DNA of 64,000 nucleotides. Source: Fibrobacter sp. UWB16. Its GTDB lineage: Bacteria; Fibrobacterota; Fibrobacteria; Fibrobacterales; Fibrobacteraceae. Both the position numbers and the translations under genes were made by a program. The DNA lies in NCBI RefSeq assembly GCF_900215325.1, contig NZ_OCMS01000001.1:992001-1056000 (forward strand), in the 5' to 3' direction. The notes below the pieces were generated by a model. That model did not search any database, had not been told where the DNA came from, and saw only the letters and a list, made by a program, of their open reading frames with translations. This document shows positions 16,496-25,249 of the stretch, in pieces. Numbering within the stretch: the first letter of the stretch is position 1; every line of letters starts with the position of its first letter.

Positions 16496-19156
16496 ATGGG
16501 ATGTTTTGGACTAAAAATGTTGACTAGCGCGCTCGCCGTTTGGCTCGCAGGGGCATCGCATGCCTTCGCGGGTTCGCCAATCGTCAAAGTTGATTTTGAC
16601 ATGAGCGGCCGCAATTCGAGCGAGGTGACAGAGCCGAATTACATTCCTTGGGTGGTTTCGGGCGTCACATCTAAAGACACGACTCTTTCAGGCGTGAAAG
16701 TAAATGTCTCGGGTAGCGGTAACCTCAGGGCAAATTGGTACAAGGCCGGGGTACAGTCACCTTCCTATGCAAAACTAGTGTGCGATGGTGTGATGGTCGA
16801 AGGCGGCGGAAACATTACTCTCACGTTCTCAAATCTTGCAGCAGGGACGCACAGCCTCCTTTTGTACCTGAACAACGTCGATGGCGTTGTGGCAAGCAAC
16901 AGCATTGATGTCTACGTGAACAATTCAAAGCAAGCCTCGGTCAAACCAACAAATCGCGCACTTTCGACAGGCGAGGCGGCGATTGCCTACGTGACTTTTA
17001 ATGTGGGCGGGACGAGCGCATCGACTGCCATAAAGCTAAACACAGGTACGATTACCCTAAACGGTTTTGAATTGAATGTGCCCAATGCGGCGGCGCAGGC
17101 AACCGGCCCTTCTCCGACGGATTTGGATTACCACGCACCGCACGAAAACGGAGCCTTGACACTTTCATGGACGGCGGCGAAATCCGCAAAAAAACATCAG
17201 GTTTATTTTGGTACGGATTCTGCAACGGTTTTAAAGGCGACAGCCTCGACAGCCGACGTTTACAAAGGCGAGCAGACGGCCGCGACATACAAAGTTTCGG
17301 ACACAAATCCATTGCAGACCTACTACTGGCGCGTAGATGAGGTCGATGCGAACGGAACGGTTACAGCAGGAAATATCTGGTCATTCAAACCAGGGCGTTT
17401 AGCGTTTGAAGGAGCCGAGGGCTATGGTCGTAACGCGGTCGGTGGCCGTGGCGGAAAAGTCGTGTACGTAACAAATCTGAACGACGATGGAGCCGGCAGT
17501 TTGCGAGAGGCATGTACGGCAGACATCGGTCCACGAACCATCATGTTCAAAGTCGCAGGCGTAATACAACTCAAAAGTCGTTTGGTCTGCAATCAGGATT
17601 ACGTGACGATTGCGGGGCAGACGTCTCCCGGCAAGGGTATTACCATCAAGAGCGCCCCCATCGGCTTTACGGGCAAGGATATGGTTATCCGCTTTATGCG
17701 CGTGCGCTTAGGTTACGGCACAACTTACGATGGCATGGGCCTTACAGGTGGCGACCACAGCATTCTTGATCACGCAAGTATCAGCTGGACAATTGACGAA
17801 GCTTTTTCTAGTCGCGGCGGCAAAAACCTGACGCTACAGCGCACTTTGATTTCGGAAGCCTTGGATGTTGCTGACCACCAAAATTATGCAGCAGGAACAG
17901 GGCATGGATACGCAGCAACAATCGGCGGCGACATCGGGAGTTTCCACCACAACTTGCTGGCGCACAACGCAGGGCGCAATTGGAGTCTTGGCGGCGGACT
18001 AGACGGTAACGGCTATTATGCAGGTCGCTTGGACATTTTCAACAACGTGGTCTATAACTGGAAAAGCCGCGTGACCGATGGCGGAGCGCACGAAGTGAAC
18101 TTTGTCGGAAACTACTACAAGGAAGGCGCAGGCACAACTCTTCACGGCTATACGTTGCGCGCCCAATTTGAAGGAACTGGCAAAGGTTCGCAAGCTTACT
18201 ATTACCACAACAACATTTTGCAAGCCGCAAACGGTTCATTCACTTGCAATGGGAACAACGACAACTGCGGACGCGAATACACACTGAGCGGCGGGCAAGT
18301 TCTCGATTGGGAACCATGGAATAGCAAACCTTTCTTTGATTCTTACGCCACAGTGCAGAGCGCATCGGCAGCATACAAGGACGTGCTGAGCGATGTAGGC
18401 CAAACCATGCCTATTCTCGATAATCATGACCAACGCATGATTCGGGAAACCAAAAACGGAACTTACAGCGTCGTGGGTTCTGTCGGCAAAACCAAAGGAA
18501 TTCCCGACCGCGAAACGGACGCCGTTGACACAGCGAATATCAAGGGCTGGGAACCGTATCCGAGCACAAGCTGGGCAAACGATTACGACTCCGATCTCGA
18601 TGGTCTTCCGGACTGGTGGGAAAATATGTACGGTTACAATCCGAAATCCAAGAGCGGTGACTTTAGCGAATCTAACAAAGACCGATTGGGTGACGGTTGG
18701 ACAGAACTGGAACGCTACCTGGAATGGATGGCTCGCGCGCACTACACCTTCGCGAAAGGTGAAACCCAAGTCATTGACCTTGCTCAATTTACCAAGGGCT
18801 ACGACAACGGCTCCTATACCGTGAACGCCCCGACAGGCGTAACCGCAACCGTGAGCGGATCCAAGATGACTGTAAAACTTGCCGATAACTTCGGCGGCGT
18901 GGGCTACATCAAATTTACGCTCAAGGACAATGCAGGCGACACCTTTAGCCGCAACATCGGCGTGACGCAACAGCTCGCAATATCAACTATTGTTGCAGGA
19001 GACTCCACAGAAGTCGGTGATTCAACAACTACCGCAATTATGAATCGACAAGCGGCAAACCGCAATGATTTACGTCTGTTCCCTCGCAAGCAAGGTTTCC
19101 ACGACTTGAAAGGCCGCCGCTTCGAAAAGCAAATTCCATACAGAGTAATGTTTTAA
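16496..19156 (+). CDS. Multidomain secreted pectate lyase (binding domain, Fn3-like, PL1)
   Basis: 886 residues: signal peptide (ending ASHAFAG), an N-terminal beta-sandwich of about 170 residues that resembles a malectin/carbohydrate-binding module (PIVKVDFDMSGRNSS, then AAGTHSLLLYLNNVDG), and an Fn3-like domain (HENGALTLSWTAAKSAKKHQ). The PL1 beta-helix follows from about residue 300 (FEGAEGYGRNAVGGRGGKVV, VTIAGQTSPGKG, LDHASISWTIDEAF). Then come a Ca-binding-like segment (DSDLDGLPDWWENMYGYNP), an Ig-like region and the tail FHDLKGRRFEKQIPYRVMF. AAAGGAG lies upstream of the ATG. The gene is co-transcribed with the PL11 gene and followed by a terminator. Together they would degrade the smooth and hairy regions of pectin. 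Confidence 0.9.
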   Translation: MGCFGLKMLTSALAVWLAGASHAFAGSPIVKVDFDMSGRNSSEVTEPNYIPWVVSGVTSKDTTLSGVKVNVSGSGNLRANWYKAGVQSPSYAKLVCDGVMVEGGGNITLTFSNLAAGTHSLLLYLNNVDGVVASNSIDVYVNNSKQASVKPTNRALSTGEAAIAYVTFNVGGTSASTAIKLNTGTITLNGFELNVPNAAAQATGPSPTDLDYHAPHENGALTLSWTAAKSAKKHQVYFGTDSATVLKATASTADVYKGEQTAATYKVSDTNPLQTYYWRVDEVDANGTVTAGNIWSFKPGRLAFEGAEGYGRNAVGGRGGKVVYVTNLNDDGAGSLREACTADIGPRTIMFKVAGVIQLKSRLVCNQDYVTIAGQTSPGKGITIKSAPIGFTGKDMVIRFMRVRLGYGTTYDGMGLTGGDHSILDHASISWTIDEAFSSRGGKNLTLQRTLISEALDVADHQNYAAGTGHGYAATIGGDIGSFHHNLLAHNAGRNWSLGGGLDGNGYYAGRLDIFNNVVYNWKSRVTDGGAHEVNFVGNYYKEGAGTTLHGYTLRAQFEGTGKGSQAYYYHNNILQAANGSFTCNGNNDNCGREYTLSGGQVLDWEPWNSKPFFDSYATVQSASAAYKDVLSDVGQTMPILDNHDQRMIRETKNGTYSVVGSVGKTKGIPDRETDAVDTANIKGWEPYPSTSWANDYDSDLDGLPDWWENMYGYNPKSKSGDFSESNKDRLGDGWTELERYLEWMARAHYTFAKGETQVIDLAQFTKGYDNGSYTVNAPTGVTATVSGSKMTVKLADNFGGVGYIKFTLKDNAGDTFSRNIGVTQQLAISTIVAGDSTEVGDSTTTAIMNRQAANRNDLRLFPRKQGFHDLKGRRFEKQIPYRVMF

Positions 19157-19178
19157 ATATTCTCATCAACCTAACCAA

Positions 19179-19207
19179 AACACCTCGGCGAACGCCGAGG
19201 TGTTTCG
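19179..19207. terminator. Bidirectional terminator hairpin
   Basis: AACACCTCGGCG and CGCCGAGGTGTT form a perfect 12-bp stem with a 2-base spacer, between the converging lyase (end 19156) and TIGR02147 (end 19233) genes. Confidence 0.82.
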
Positions 19208-19232
19208 TTGTAGGATTTGATAGAGAGAAAAA

Positions 19233-20081
19233 TTATTTTCCGCCGACAGGGAACAGCGCAAATTGCAACTGAAAAACTTTATCTGAATTCTTATCTTCTT
19301 CGGCGATGAGCGCAATTTCCTTGCGGAAGGCGTTGATGCGCTCCACGATGCGTTCGTAACCTTCCTGGCTAATGCCTAGCGTAAGCCCAGAAACATGACG
19401 CGAGCCCGGCGGGTCGCGATCAATAGAATCCGCAGCAAGCTTTAGACAATGCTGGTGGAAACCGCGCAGCGCAAGTTTTGACGTGCGGTCCCCCGTGCTA
19501 ATCGCGCTCTCGGTGAGCACGTATTTGCCGTCATCCCCTTTCTTGATAAGTTCACAGTCTTCGAGCAACTTGACCGATTTTTTTGCCTCGTCCGCCGTCA
19601 CATGCGGGTGGACCATTTTCGCAAGCGCTTCATAATCGCCGTCAAAACCGAACATGCCGATAAGACTGCGAATAATCAGGTGCCGCCAATGCGAATACAC
19701 CATGTACTGCGCATGCCCGAGAATATGCTGTTTCTCGGAAAAGCGCACCACCTTGAGCGCCGCCTGCATTTCTTCAAACGCAGCATTGCGCTCCTCCATC
19801 GTATCCGCCTGATTGAACTTCACAAGCCCAATAAAAAACTCGGTCTCGTGCTTACCCAAGCGAAGTCCAGAAGCCACTTTCGGGATGCTCGCGCTCGAAA
19901 GATTCTTGTCACCGTTCATCACGCGACTGATGAAATCTTTGGCCTTGAACCCGATTTTATCCGAGAAAACGCGGAGCGAAAAGGCAGGGTTCGCCTCCTT
20001 CTTTGCGCTATAATAATCCTTCAAAAAATCCCGGTAGTCCAGGTATTCGAAGATTTTTTTCCCTAGTTTCTTTTCGCCCAT
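19233..20081 (-). CDS. TIGR02147-family protein (DUF4423-like, putative regulator)
   Basis: 282 residues. Same design as the copies at 10573 and 53251: DYRDFLKDYYSAKKEANPAF, then SLRVFSDKIGFKAKDFISRV as the helix-turn-helix-like region, an internal winged-helix-like stretch (DEAKKSVKLLEDCELIKKGD), and a C-terminal half with SGLTLGISQEGYERI. This copy has no lipoprotein gene behind it; it faces the end of the lyase operon. It diverges from the pectate lyase at 20367. No Shine-Dalgarno is present. TACATT at 20088-20093 lies 6 nt before the ATG, which suggests a leaderless transcript. A role in controlling the neighbouring pectinases is inferred only. Confidence 0.84.
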   Translation of the reverse strand: MGEKKLGKKIFEYLDYRDFLKDYYSAKKEANPAFSLRVFSDKIGFKAKDFISRVMNGDKNLSSASIPKVASGLRLGKHETEFFIGLVKFNQADTMEERNAAFEEMQAALKVVRFSEKQHILGHAQYMVYSHWRHLIIRSLIGMFGFDGDYEALAKMVHPHVTADEAKKSVKLLEDCELIKKGDDGKYVLTESAISTGDRTSKLALRGFHQHCLKLAADSIDRDPPGSRHVSGLTLGISQEGYERIVERINAFRKEIALIAEEDKNSDKVFQLQFALFPVGGK

Positions 20082-20366
20082 GCCATAAATGTAAGAAAAT
20101 TATGTTTTGCGGAGTATAAAAAAGCGACTTTAGCGTTGTCCAGAAACAACGAGAAATTTGGCTTAACGAGAAAAGCGCTTTGAAGTGCGCGCCGCAAGAT
20201 TTAGATTATGGGTATGGGGGAATAATCCCCCTAATTGCAGCCCGCTTCGCGGTCTTCCATTACCCCCAATGCGGGCTTCAAACGCCAGCCCGCAACGCCT
20301 GGCTTAATTGCTATAAAGGGATGGAACAAGCCAAAAGTTGGGTAATCGCAAAAAAAGTGAGGAACA
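20082..20366. promoter_or_regulatory. Divergent spacer with G/C hairpin
   Basis: 285 bases without a gene. GGGGG-AATAAT-CCCCC at 20216-20231 is a perfect hairpin. AGCCCGC occurs several times between 20239 and 20300 and can pair with an intervening GCGGGCT. GTTGTCCAGAAACAACGAG (20134-20152) repeats the small hairpin seen at 14091. TACATT at 20088-20093 is the probable -10 box for the minus-strand TIGR02147 gene. These are possible leader structures for the 20367 lyase. Confidence 0.5.
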
Positions 20367-22745
20367 ATGGGTATGAAAGGTTTTGGTCACATCGCTCTTG
20401 CAAGCGTTGTCTCAATTTTCGGAATTTCCGCAGTACACGCGGCAGATGCGGCTGCAAAAATTCAAACCTCTGAAGTCGTTACGCTCCCGTCCGATGCCGC
20501 TTACGGCGGTGGCGATAAAATCGGTTCACAGCTGATAGCAGCCACTTACAATGCAGGGAATGGTCCTGGCATTTGGATTGTCGCCGATGGCGGCTACAGG
20601 CTTTACCACAACGGTTCACTCCTCGCCGAAGATAACCAGGCAGGCCGAGTGCGCTTTATCCCGATGACATTCCTGCCCGGCGAAAACGCCATTTCTGTCG
20701 TGAGCGCGAACGGCAAAGGCGCCCCGGGCGTTCTCGTGCAAATCGACGACCTCGACAAATCTTACTATTCCGGCAGTGGCTGGAAGTCAAAGCCCGTTGT
20801 CAGCAACAACTCCTGGAAAAACAAGGGCCGCGACCTTTCGCAATGGGGAGGCGCCACAACGCTTTCTTACGCAAACAACAAGCTCCCGAGTGGCGGTGCG
20901 CTCGAAAATTTCGCCACAAAAACACAAGCGAAATGGATTTGGACAAGCGATGAATCCGACCCAACAGCAGTGCTCCTTTTCACGTTCAATGTGAAGGCCG
21001 AAGGCTTCGGTGTCACCACAACGGGTGGCGACGCAGGCAAAGTCGTCATTGCAAGCGATTCCGCAAGCATTCGCAAGCACTTGCAGAGTAACGACGCCGT
21101 TACAATCCTCGTGCCCGAAGGCACTTACGACTTTAGACAGTTCCGCAACGCCGTCACCGAAGCCAAAAGCAAAGGCCGCACCTGGTGCAAGACCACCTGC
21201 ACTGAGAAAAACCGCGTCACCGGCAAGACTAACACGTTCTACCGCATCACTTTCAAGGCGAACAGCTGCAGCGACCTCACCGAAGCCGGCGTGCAGATTG
21301 TGCAAGAAAGCGAAAATCTGCAGGCGTGGAGCAACTGGATTACCACCAAGCCGAACAAGAGTCTCGTGGGCATGGGCCGTGGCGCAAATCTCCGCGGAGC
21401 ATCCATCGCCGTGCGCAGTAACGAAGGTTCTGGGAACCACATCTACCGCAACCTCGCGATTTACGATGTGAACCCGCACTTGATCGAAGGCGGCGACGGC
21501 CTTGAAACCGTAGGCACCGCCAGCAAGCACGTAGACAAATTCTGGGCCGACCATATCAGCTACAAATGGATTTCCGATGGCATGGATATGGAATTTGTTG
21601 ACAACGCCACCATCAGTTATCTCGATTTTGACGGAGCCAACGAATACAACTGCTGGGGTACCGACCCTTACATGGCTCTCGTTGAAGACGCCCATTTAAC
21701 TTACGCCAACAACTACTGGCACAACACTTACGGTCGCGTCCCGAAAGTCACCGGTGAAAACAACGGCTCGCAAGTTCATTTGTACAACCAGTACGTCGAT
21801 TACAACCGCTTCTTTATCGCAGGCGCAAACGGTCACAGCGCAAACGCCAAGGCTTACGTGCGCTACGAAAACAGCTACATCAGCGATGGTCAAGGCTACC
21901 TCGCCGAATGGGGCGATAACGGCTACGTTTACTTTAGCGGAGTTACGTTCGGGAACGGCACTAAGCAACAGCACCGCTACAACGGCACCGTGAAAAGCGG
22001 AGTCCCACAAGCCGAAACATTCAACCCGAGCTACAGTTTTGAAAAGCGCAATGTTGCAGACCTCCCGAAAGAAATTCCGAACCTCTCGGGCGTGGGCGGA
22101 CGCTACGGCAAAATGCCCGAATACAACCAGGGCTTCGGTCAAAGCAACAAGGCTGCAAGCGTAACGCTCACCGCACCTGCCGCTGGCGCAAAAATCACTG
22201 CAAGCGCAGACGTGACCTTAAAAGCCGACGCCAAGGACAACGACGGCTCCGTGAAAAGCGTTGCATTCTACGTCGGCAACACGCTCGTCGGAACCGCCAC
22301 CGCAGCGCCTTACCAGGTAAACGCGAGCGGTTTCGAGCCGGGCACACATTCCGCAGTCGCCGTCGTGACGGACAATTCTGGACTCACATGGATGTCTGAA
22401 TACGTAACGTTCACCGTCGAAGGTGCGGCAGAATCTAGTTCCAGTGCGACTCCCGCAAGCAGCTCAGCGGTCGCGGAATCTAGCTCTAGCGAAGTTTCTT
22501 CATCGAGCGTCGCGGAATCTAGCTCCAGTGCGACTCCCGCAAGCAGCTCCAGCGAAGGGACCATCGGCATCGCCTCCCCCATGCAGCGCGCGACCGAAGC
22601 CGAAGCAGGCTTCTACCGCATCTTTGACATTCAAGGACGCCCGCTGTACTCCGGCAACAGCAAGCCCGCCAGGATGCCCGCTGCGCACGTCATCGTGATT
22701 GAATACTCCAAAACAGGCAAAACATTACGTCACTATATCCAATAA
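20367..22745 (+). CDS. Secreted pectate lyase (PL1-type) with Ig-like module and Ser linkers
   Basis: 792 residues: signal peptide (ending SAVHAAD), then an N-terminal beta domain of about 170 residues and the PL1 beta-helix (LVPEGTYDFRQFRNAVTEAK, SLVGMGRGANLRGASIAVRS, WADHISYKWISDGMDMEFVD). After the catalytic part comes a bacterial Ig-like domain (SVTLTAPAAGAKITASADVT, VAFYVGNTLVGTATAAPYQV), two Ser-rich linkers and a tail with YRIFDIQGRPLYSGNSK. GTGAGG precedes the ATG. The DNA encoding the Ser linkers contains direct repeats (GAATCTAGCTC units). It differs from the other two lyases and is probably a distinct PL1 subfamily. Confidence 0.87.
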   Translation: MGMKGFGHIALASVVSIFGISAVHAADAAAKIQTSEVVTLPSDAAYGGGDKIGSQLIAATYNAGNGPGIWIVADGGYRLYHNGSLLAEDNQAGRVRFIPMTFLPGENAISVVSANGKGAPGVLVQIDDLDKSYYSGSGWKSKPVVSNNSWKNKGRDLSQWGGATTLSYANNKLPSGGALENFATKTQAKWIWTSDESDPTAVLLFTFNVKAEGFGVTTTGGDAGKVVIASDSASIRKHLQSNDAVTILVPEGTYDFRQFRNAVTEAKSKGRTWCKTTCTEKNRVTGKTNTFYRITFKANSCSDLTEAGVQIVQESENLQAWSNWITTKPNKSLVGMGRGANLRGASIAVRSNEGSGNHIYRNLAIYDVNPHLIEGGDGLETVGTASKHVDKFWADHISYKWISDGMDMEFVDNATISYLDFDGANEYNCWGTDPYMALVEDAHLTYANNYWHNTYGRVPKVTGENNGSQVHLYNQYVDYNRFFIAGANGHSANAKAYVRYENSYISDGQGYLAEWGDNGYVYFSGVTFGNGTKQQHRYNGTVKSGVPQAETFNPSYSFEKRNVADLPKEIPNLSGVGGRYGKMPEYNQGFGQSNKAASVTLTAPAAGAKITASADVTLKADAKDNDGSVKSVAFYVGNTLVGTATAAPYQVNASGFEPGTHSAVAVVTDNSGLTWMSEYVTFTVEGAAESSSSATPASSSAVAESSSSEVSSSSVAESSSSATPASSSSEGTIGIASPMQRATEAEAGFYRIFDIQGRPLYSGNSKPARMPAAHVIVIEYSKTGKTLRHYIQ

Positions 22746-22806
22746 CGATTACTATAGCGATTAATAGCCCACCCGCTTTTAGCAAATCTTATATATATTG
22801 GTATCA

Positions 22807-24477
22807 ATGAAGTTCTGCAAAAACATATTGGCTGTTTCAATTGCGTCCGCCGCAATTTTTGGAGGTTGCTCCTCCGACAGCCATATTGCAGGCAACAGCG
22901 CCGAGACGGGTTCTCCTGAACTCGCCGGCATTTTCCTTTTGGATAACGGCAAGCCCGCCGCATTTGCGCGCGTGCATTGCGTCCCTAGCGACTTTGACGC
23001 GGCCTCAGGCGAGCTCCCCGCCGCCTACACCACGGAAACAGATTCCACAGGCTACTACAGCCTCGATTCCATTCCTGCAGGCACTTACGCCGTCGAAACT
23101 TTCCATGAAGAATCCGGCAAGCGGTTCCTCGAACAAAACGTAAGCATCACCGAAGACGATTCCATCGCCGTTAGCGACACACTCCGCGCACCAGGCTCTG
23201 TCGAAATCGCGTTCAACAGCCTCATTGAAGACGGCACGTCCGCCGTGGTCACAATCCCAGGAACGACCATTTTACGCAAAGTGACAGTCCTCGGGCAAAA
23301 AGCCATTATCGACAGCTTACCCACCGACACGCTCGGTCTCAGAATTTATATAGAAAACGACACGTTGGATTACGGGGATGTCTACGTCAAATCAGATACG
23401 ACCGTCCAGACGCTCGTCAACTATCCCCACATCGAATACACGTTCGTCGCCCCGCTTGCACTCCCCGAAGGCGAAGACACGCTCTCGTCTTTTGTGAGCG
23501 ACATTCCGCTTGCGCTCCGCCTGACCGCAGAAAACAGCGACATCGATACACTCGCTCGCTTGCAAGGCCGCTGGGAAGTTGTACGCATTTCAAAAGATGG
23601 CAAGCGCAGCAAAAAGCTCCCGATTGTGAATTCAGCCTTTGACGAAAAAGAAGCTATTTTCTGGGTAAGCGTGGATTCTCTAAACGTCTCCGACTCACTC
23701 GAACTTTCATTCAACAACGCGCTTGAATCAGGTTACGCTCACGACGTATTCCCGACTAACCGCAGCTATTCTCTCGTGTACCATTTCGATAGCGGAACCG
23801 ACATCAAGGACGATGCCGAAAAGGGCTATTTCGACGGATCGCTAACCGCCACAGAAACGGGAACCGAAACGGTGGCAAATCTCAACGCAGACGGCGTTCT
23901 CGGCACATCCATCGCGCTAGACGCGACAACATCAATCACCGCGACAAACTCCGCCAAGATAGACTCATCTCGCAAGGTTAATTTGTCCTTTGACGGCAAG
24001 CAATTCTGTTTCTCGCTGTGGGTTAACCTCGAATCGCTAAAGCAACAGACCATCTTTGAAAAAGCAAACGAATATGCGCTCCGCTACGAGCCAGACCAGG
24101 GCTTTGTCGTAGAATTCTACCACGTTGCCACCAAAAAAACAGGCGACGAAAACTCCACGGACACCACAAGTTACAAACAAACGTGGACATCCGGTACAAA
24201 AGGAATTGAAGCAGGCAAATGGATATTCATTGCATTCAGCAAGCATTCCATACCACAAACAAGTTACTTTATCAACGGCGTTAAAATCGAAGCCGAAGAA
24301 ACCCGCAGCGATTGGGATGGCAACCGCGAGCTCACAGACTTTAAAATCGGTGGATTCACCGGGAAAATAGACGAGCTCATGCTCGGTAGCGCATTCCGCG
24401 ACGATTCCTGGACTCGCCTCACCTACCTCAATCAAAAGCCCGAAGATTCCTGGCCAAAACTTTCCGCAAAAAAGTAA
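22807..24477 (+). CDS. Surface lipoprotein with carboxypeptidase-regulatory-like and LamG domains
   Basis: 556 residues. The lipobox is FGGC (Cys21). Then comes a CarboxypepD-regulatory-like domain (GIFLLDNGKPAAFARVHCVP, DSTGYYSLDSIPAGTYAVE), a central beta region, and a LamG domain (FCFSLWVNLESLKQQTIFEK, GKIDELMLGSAFRDDSW). It is a paralogue in layout of the lipoprotein at 9186-10583 and lies downstream of a pectate lyase. ATG at 22807 is preferred to TTG at 22798 because it gives a clean lipoprotein signal. There is no Shine-Dalgarno, and TATATT at 22794-22799 is 7 nt upstream, which suggests a leaderless mRNA. Probable glycan-binding outer-membrane lipoprotein. Confidence 0.78.
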   Translation: MKFCKNILAVSIASAAIFGGCSSDSHIAGNSAETGSPELAGIFLLDNGKPAAFARVHCVPSDFDAASGELPAAYTTETDSTGYYSLDSIPAGTYAVETFHEESGKRFLEQNVSITEDDSIAVSDTLRAPGSVEIAFNSLIEDGTSAVVTIPGTTILRKVTVLGQKAIIDSLPTDTLGLRIYIENDTLDYGDVYVKSDTTVQTLVNYPHIEYTFVAPLALPEGEDTLSSFVSDIPLALRLTAENSDIDTLARLQGRWEVVRISKDGKRSKKLPIVNSAFDEKEAIFWVSVDSLNVSDSLELSFNNALESGYAHDVFPTNRSYSLVYHFDSGTDIKDDAEKGYFDGSLTATETGTETVANLNADGVLGTSIALDATTSITATNSAKIDSSRKVNLSFDGKQFCFSLWVNLESLKQQTIFEKANEYALRYEPDQGFVVEFYHVATKKTGDENSTDTTSYKQTWTSGTKGIEAGKWIFIAFSKHSIPQTSYFINGVKIEAEETRSDWDGNRELTDFKIGGFTGKIDELMLGSAFRDDSWTRLTYLNQKPEDSWPKLSAKK

Positions 24478-24628
24478 GCTAGCATTTCACCGCACTTAGC
24501 GGATTCATTTTTTTGAGCAAAGACCTCTTGCCAATCGACTTTTGCAAGTTTATATTTCAAATGCTCAAATGAGCAAAGAAAATCAAAATTTTTCGCAGTT
24601 TCACGCTTGTCTGCGAAAAGGAGTCAAA

Positions 24629-24889
24629 ATGCCGGAATTATGCCGTTTTTTAGGTATCATCATACAAATGTACTTCAACGACCACATGCCTCCGCACTTC
24701 CATGCAATATACAACGACTTGGAAGGAATCTTCGAATTATCTACATTTCAAATGCTAGAAGGCAATCTTCCAGCAAGGGTCAAAGGTCTCGTTATTGAGT
24801 GGGCGACACTCCATAAGCAGGAATTGATTGACAACTGGAATTCGTTAACAAAAACGGGGATGTATAAAAAAATAGCTCCGTTGGTTTAA
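24629..24889 (+). CDS. DUF4160 domain protein
   Basis: 86 residues starting MPELCRFLGIIIQMYFNDH, with the family signature MPPHFHAIYNDLEG and a Leu/Trp-rich helix (EWATLHKQELIDNWN). ATG at 24629 is chosen over the in-frame ATG at 24569 because AAAGGAG lies 6 nt upstream and DUF4160 proteins begin MPE or MPT. It is followed after 3 bases by a DUF2442 gene. Such pairs are common and often behave like small toxin-antitoxin-type modules, but no activity is established from sequence. Confidence 0.85.
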   Translation: MPELCRFLGIIIQMYFNDHMPPHFHAIYNDLEGIFELSTFQMLEGNLPARVKGLVIEWATLHKQELIDNWNSLTKTGMYKKIAPLV

Positions 24890-24892
24890 ACA

Positions 24893-25126
24893 ATGCTGCA
24901 TGTGATAGACGCAAAATATATTGACAATTACAAGATATCCGTCACATTCAATGACGGATATCATTTTGTTGCAGATTTTGAGAAAGTCATCAAATCAGAC
25001 CATCGAGCAATAGTGAAGCAACTCGCAGACCTAAACGTGTTCAAGGATTTCTGCTTGCAAGCCCACACAATTACGTGGTCAAATGGTGTAGATTTTGCGC
25101 CAGAGTTTATCAAGAGCTTGCACTAG
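24893..25126 (+). CDS. DUF2442 domain protein
   Basis: 77 residues, MLHVIDAKYIDNYKISVTF, then NDGYHFVADFEKVI. This is the small alpha/beta DUF2442 fold, which in many genomes accompanies DUF4160. The C-terminal WSNGVDFAPEFIKSL is the family's conserved W-x-N-G-x-D-x-x-P-E segment. It starts 3 bases after the DUF4160 stop, so the two are co-translated. Confidence 0.87.
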   Translation: MLHVIDAKYIDNYKISVTFNDGYHFVADFEKVIKSDHRAIVKQLADLNVFKDFCLQAHTITWSNGVDFAPEFIKSLH

Positions 25127-25249
25127 TCACTGCCCACGTGTTCAGCACTTAGTTACTTACTATTATATTATATACGCAAAAATGCCCCGCGATTTTGAGG
25201 GAGCGTTTTAAACTTTCAAAAAAACCTTATTACATTTTGCCGAAGAACA

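Noticed and set aside
20216-20300. Integron attC-like site
   Set aside because: Some G/C inverted repeats are present, but I cannot find both core sites and there is no integrase.
25182-25211. Nine-codon leader peptide before the glycosyltransferase
   Set aside because: ATG CCC CGC ... TAA follows a TATATA box, but nothing further supports translation.
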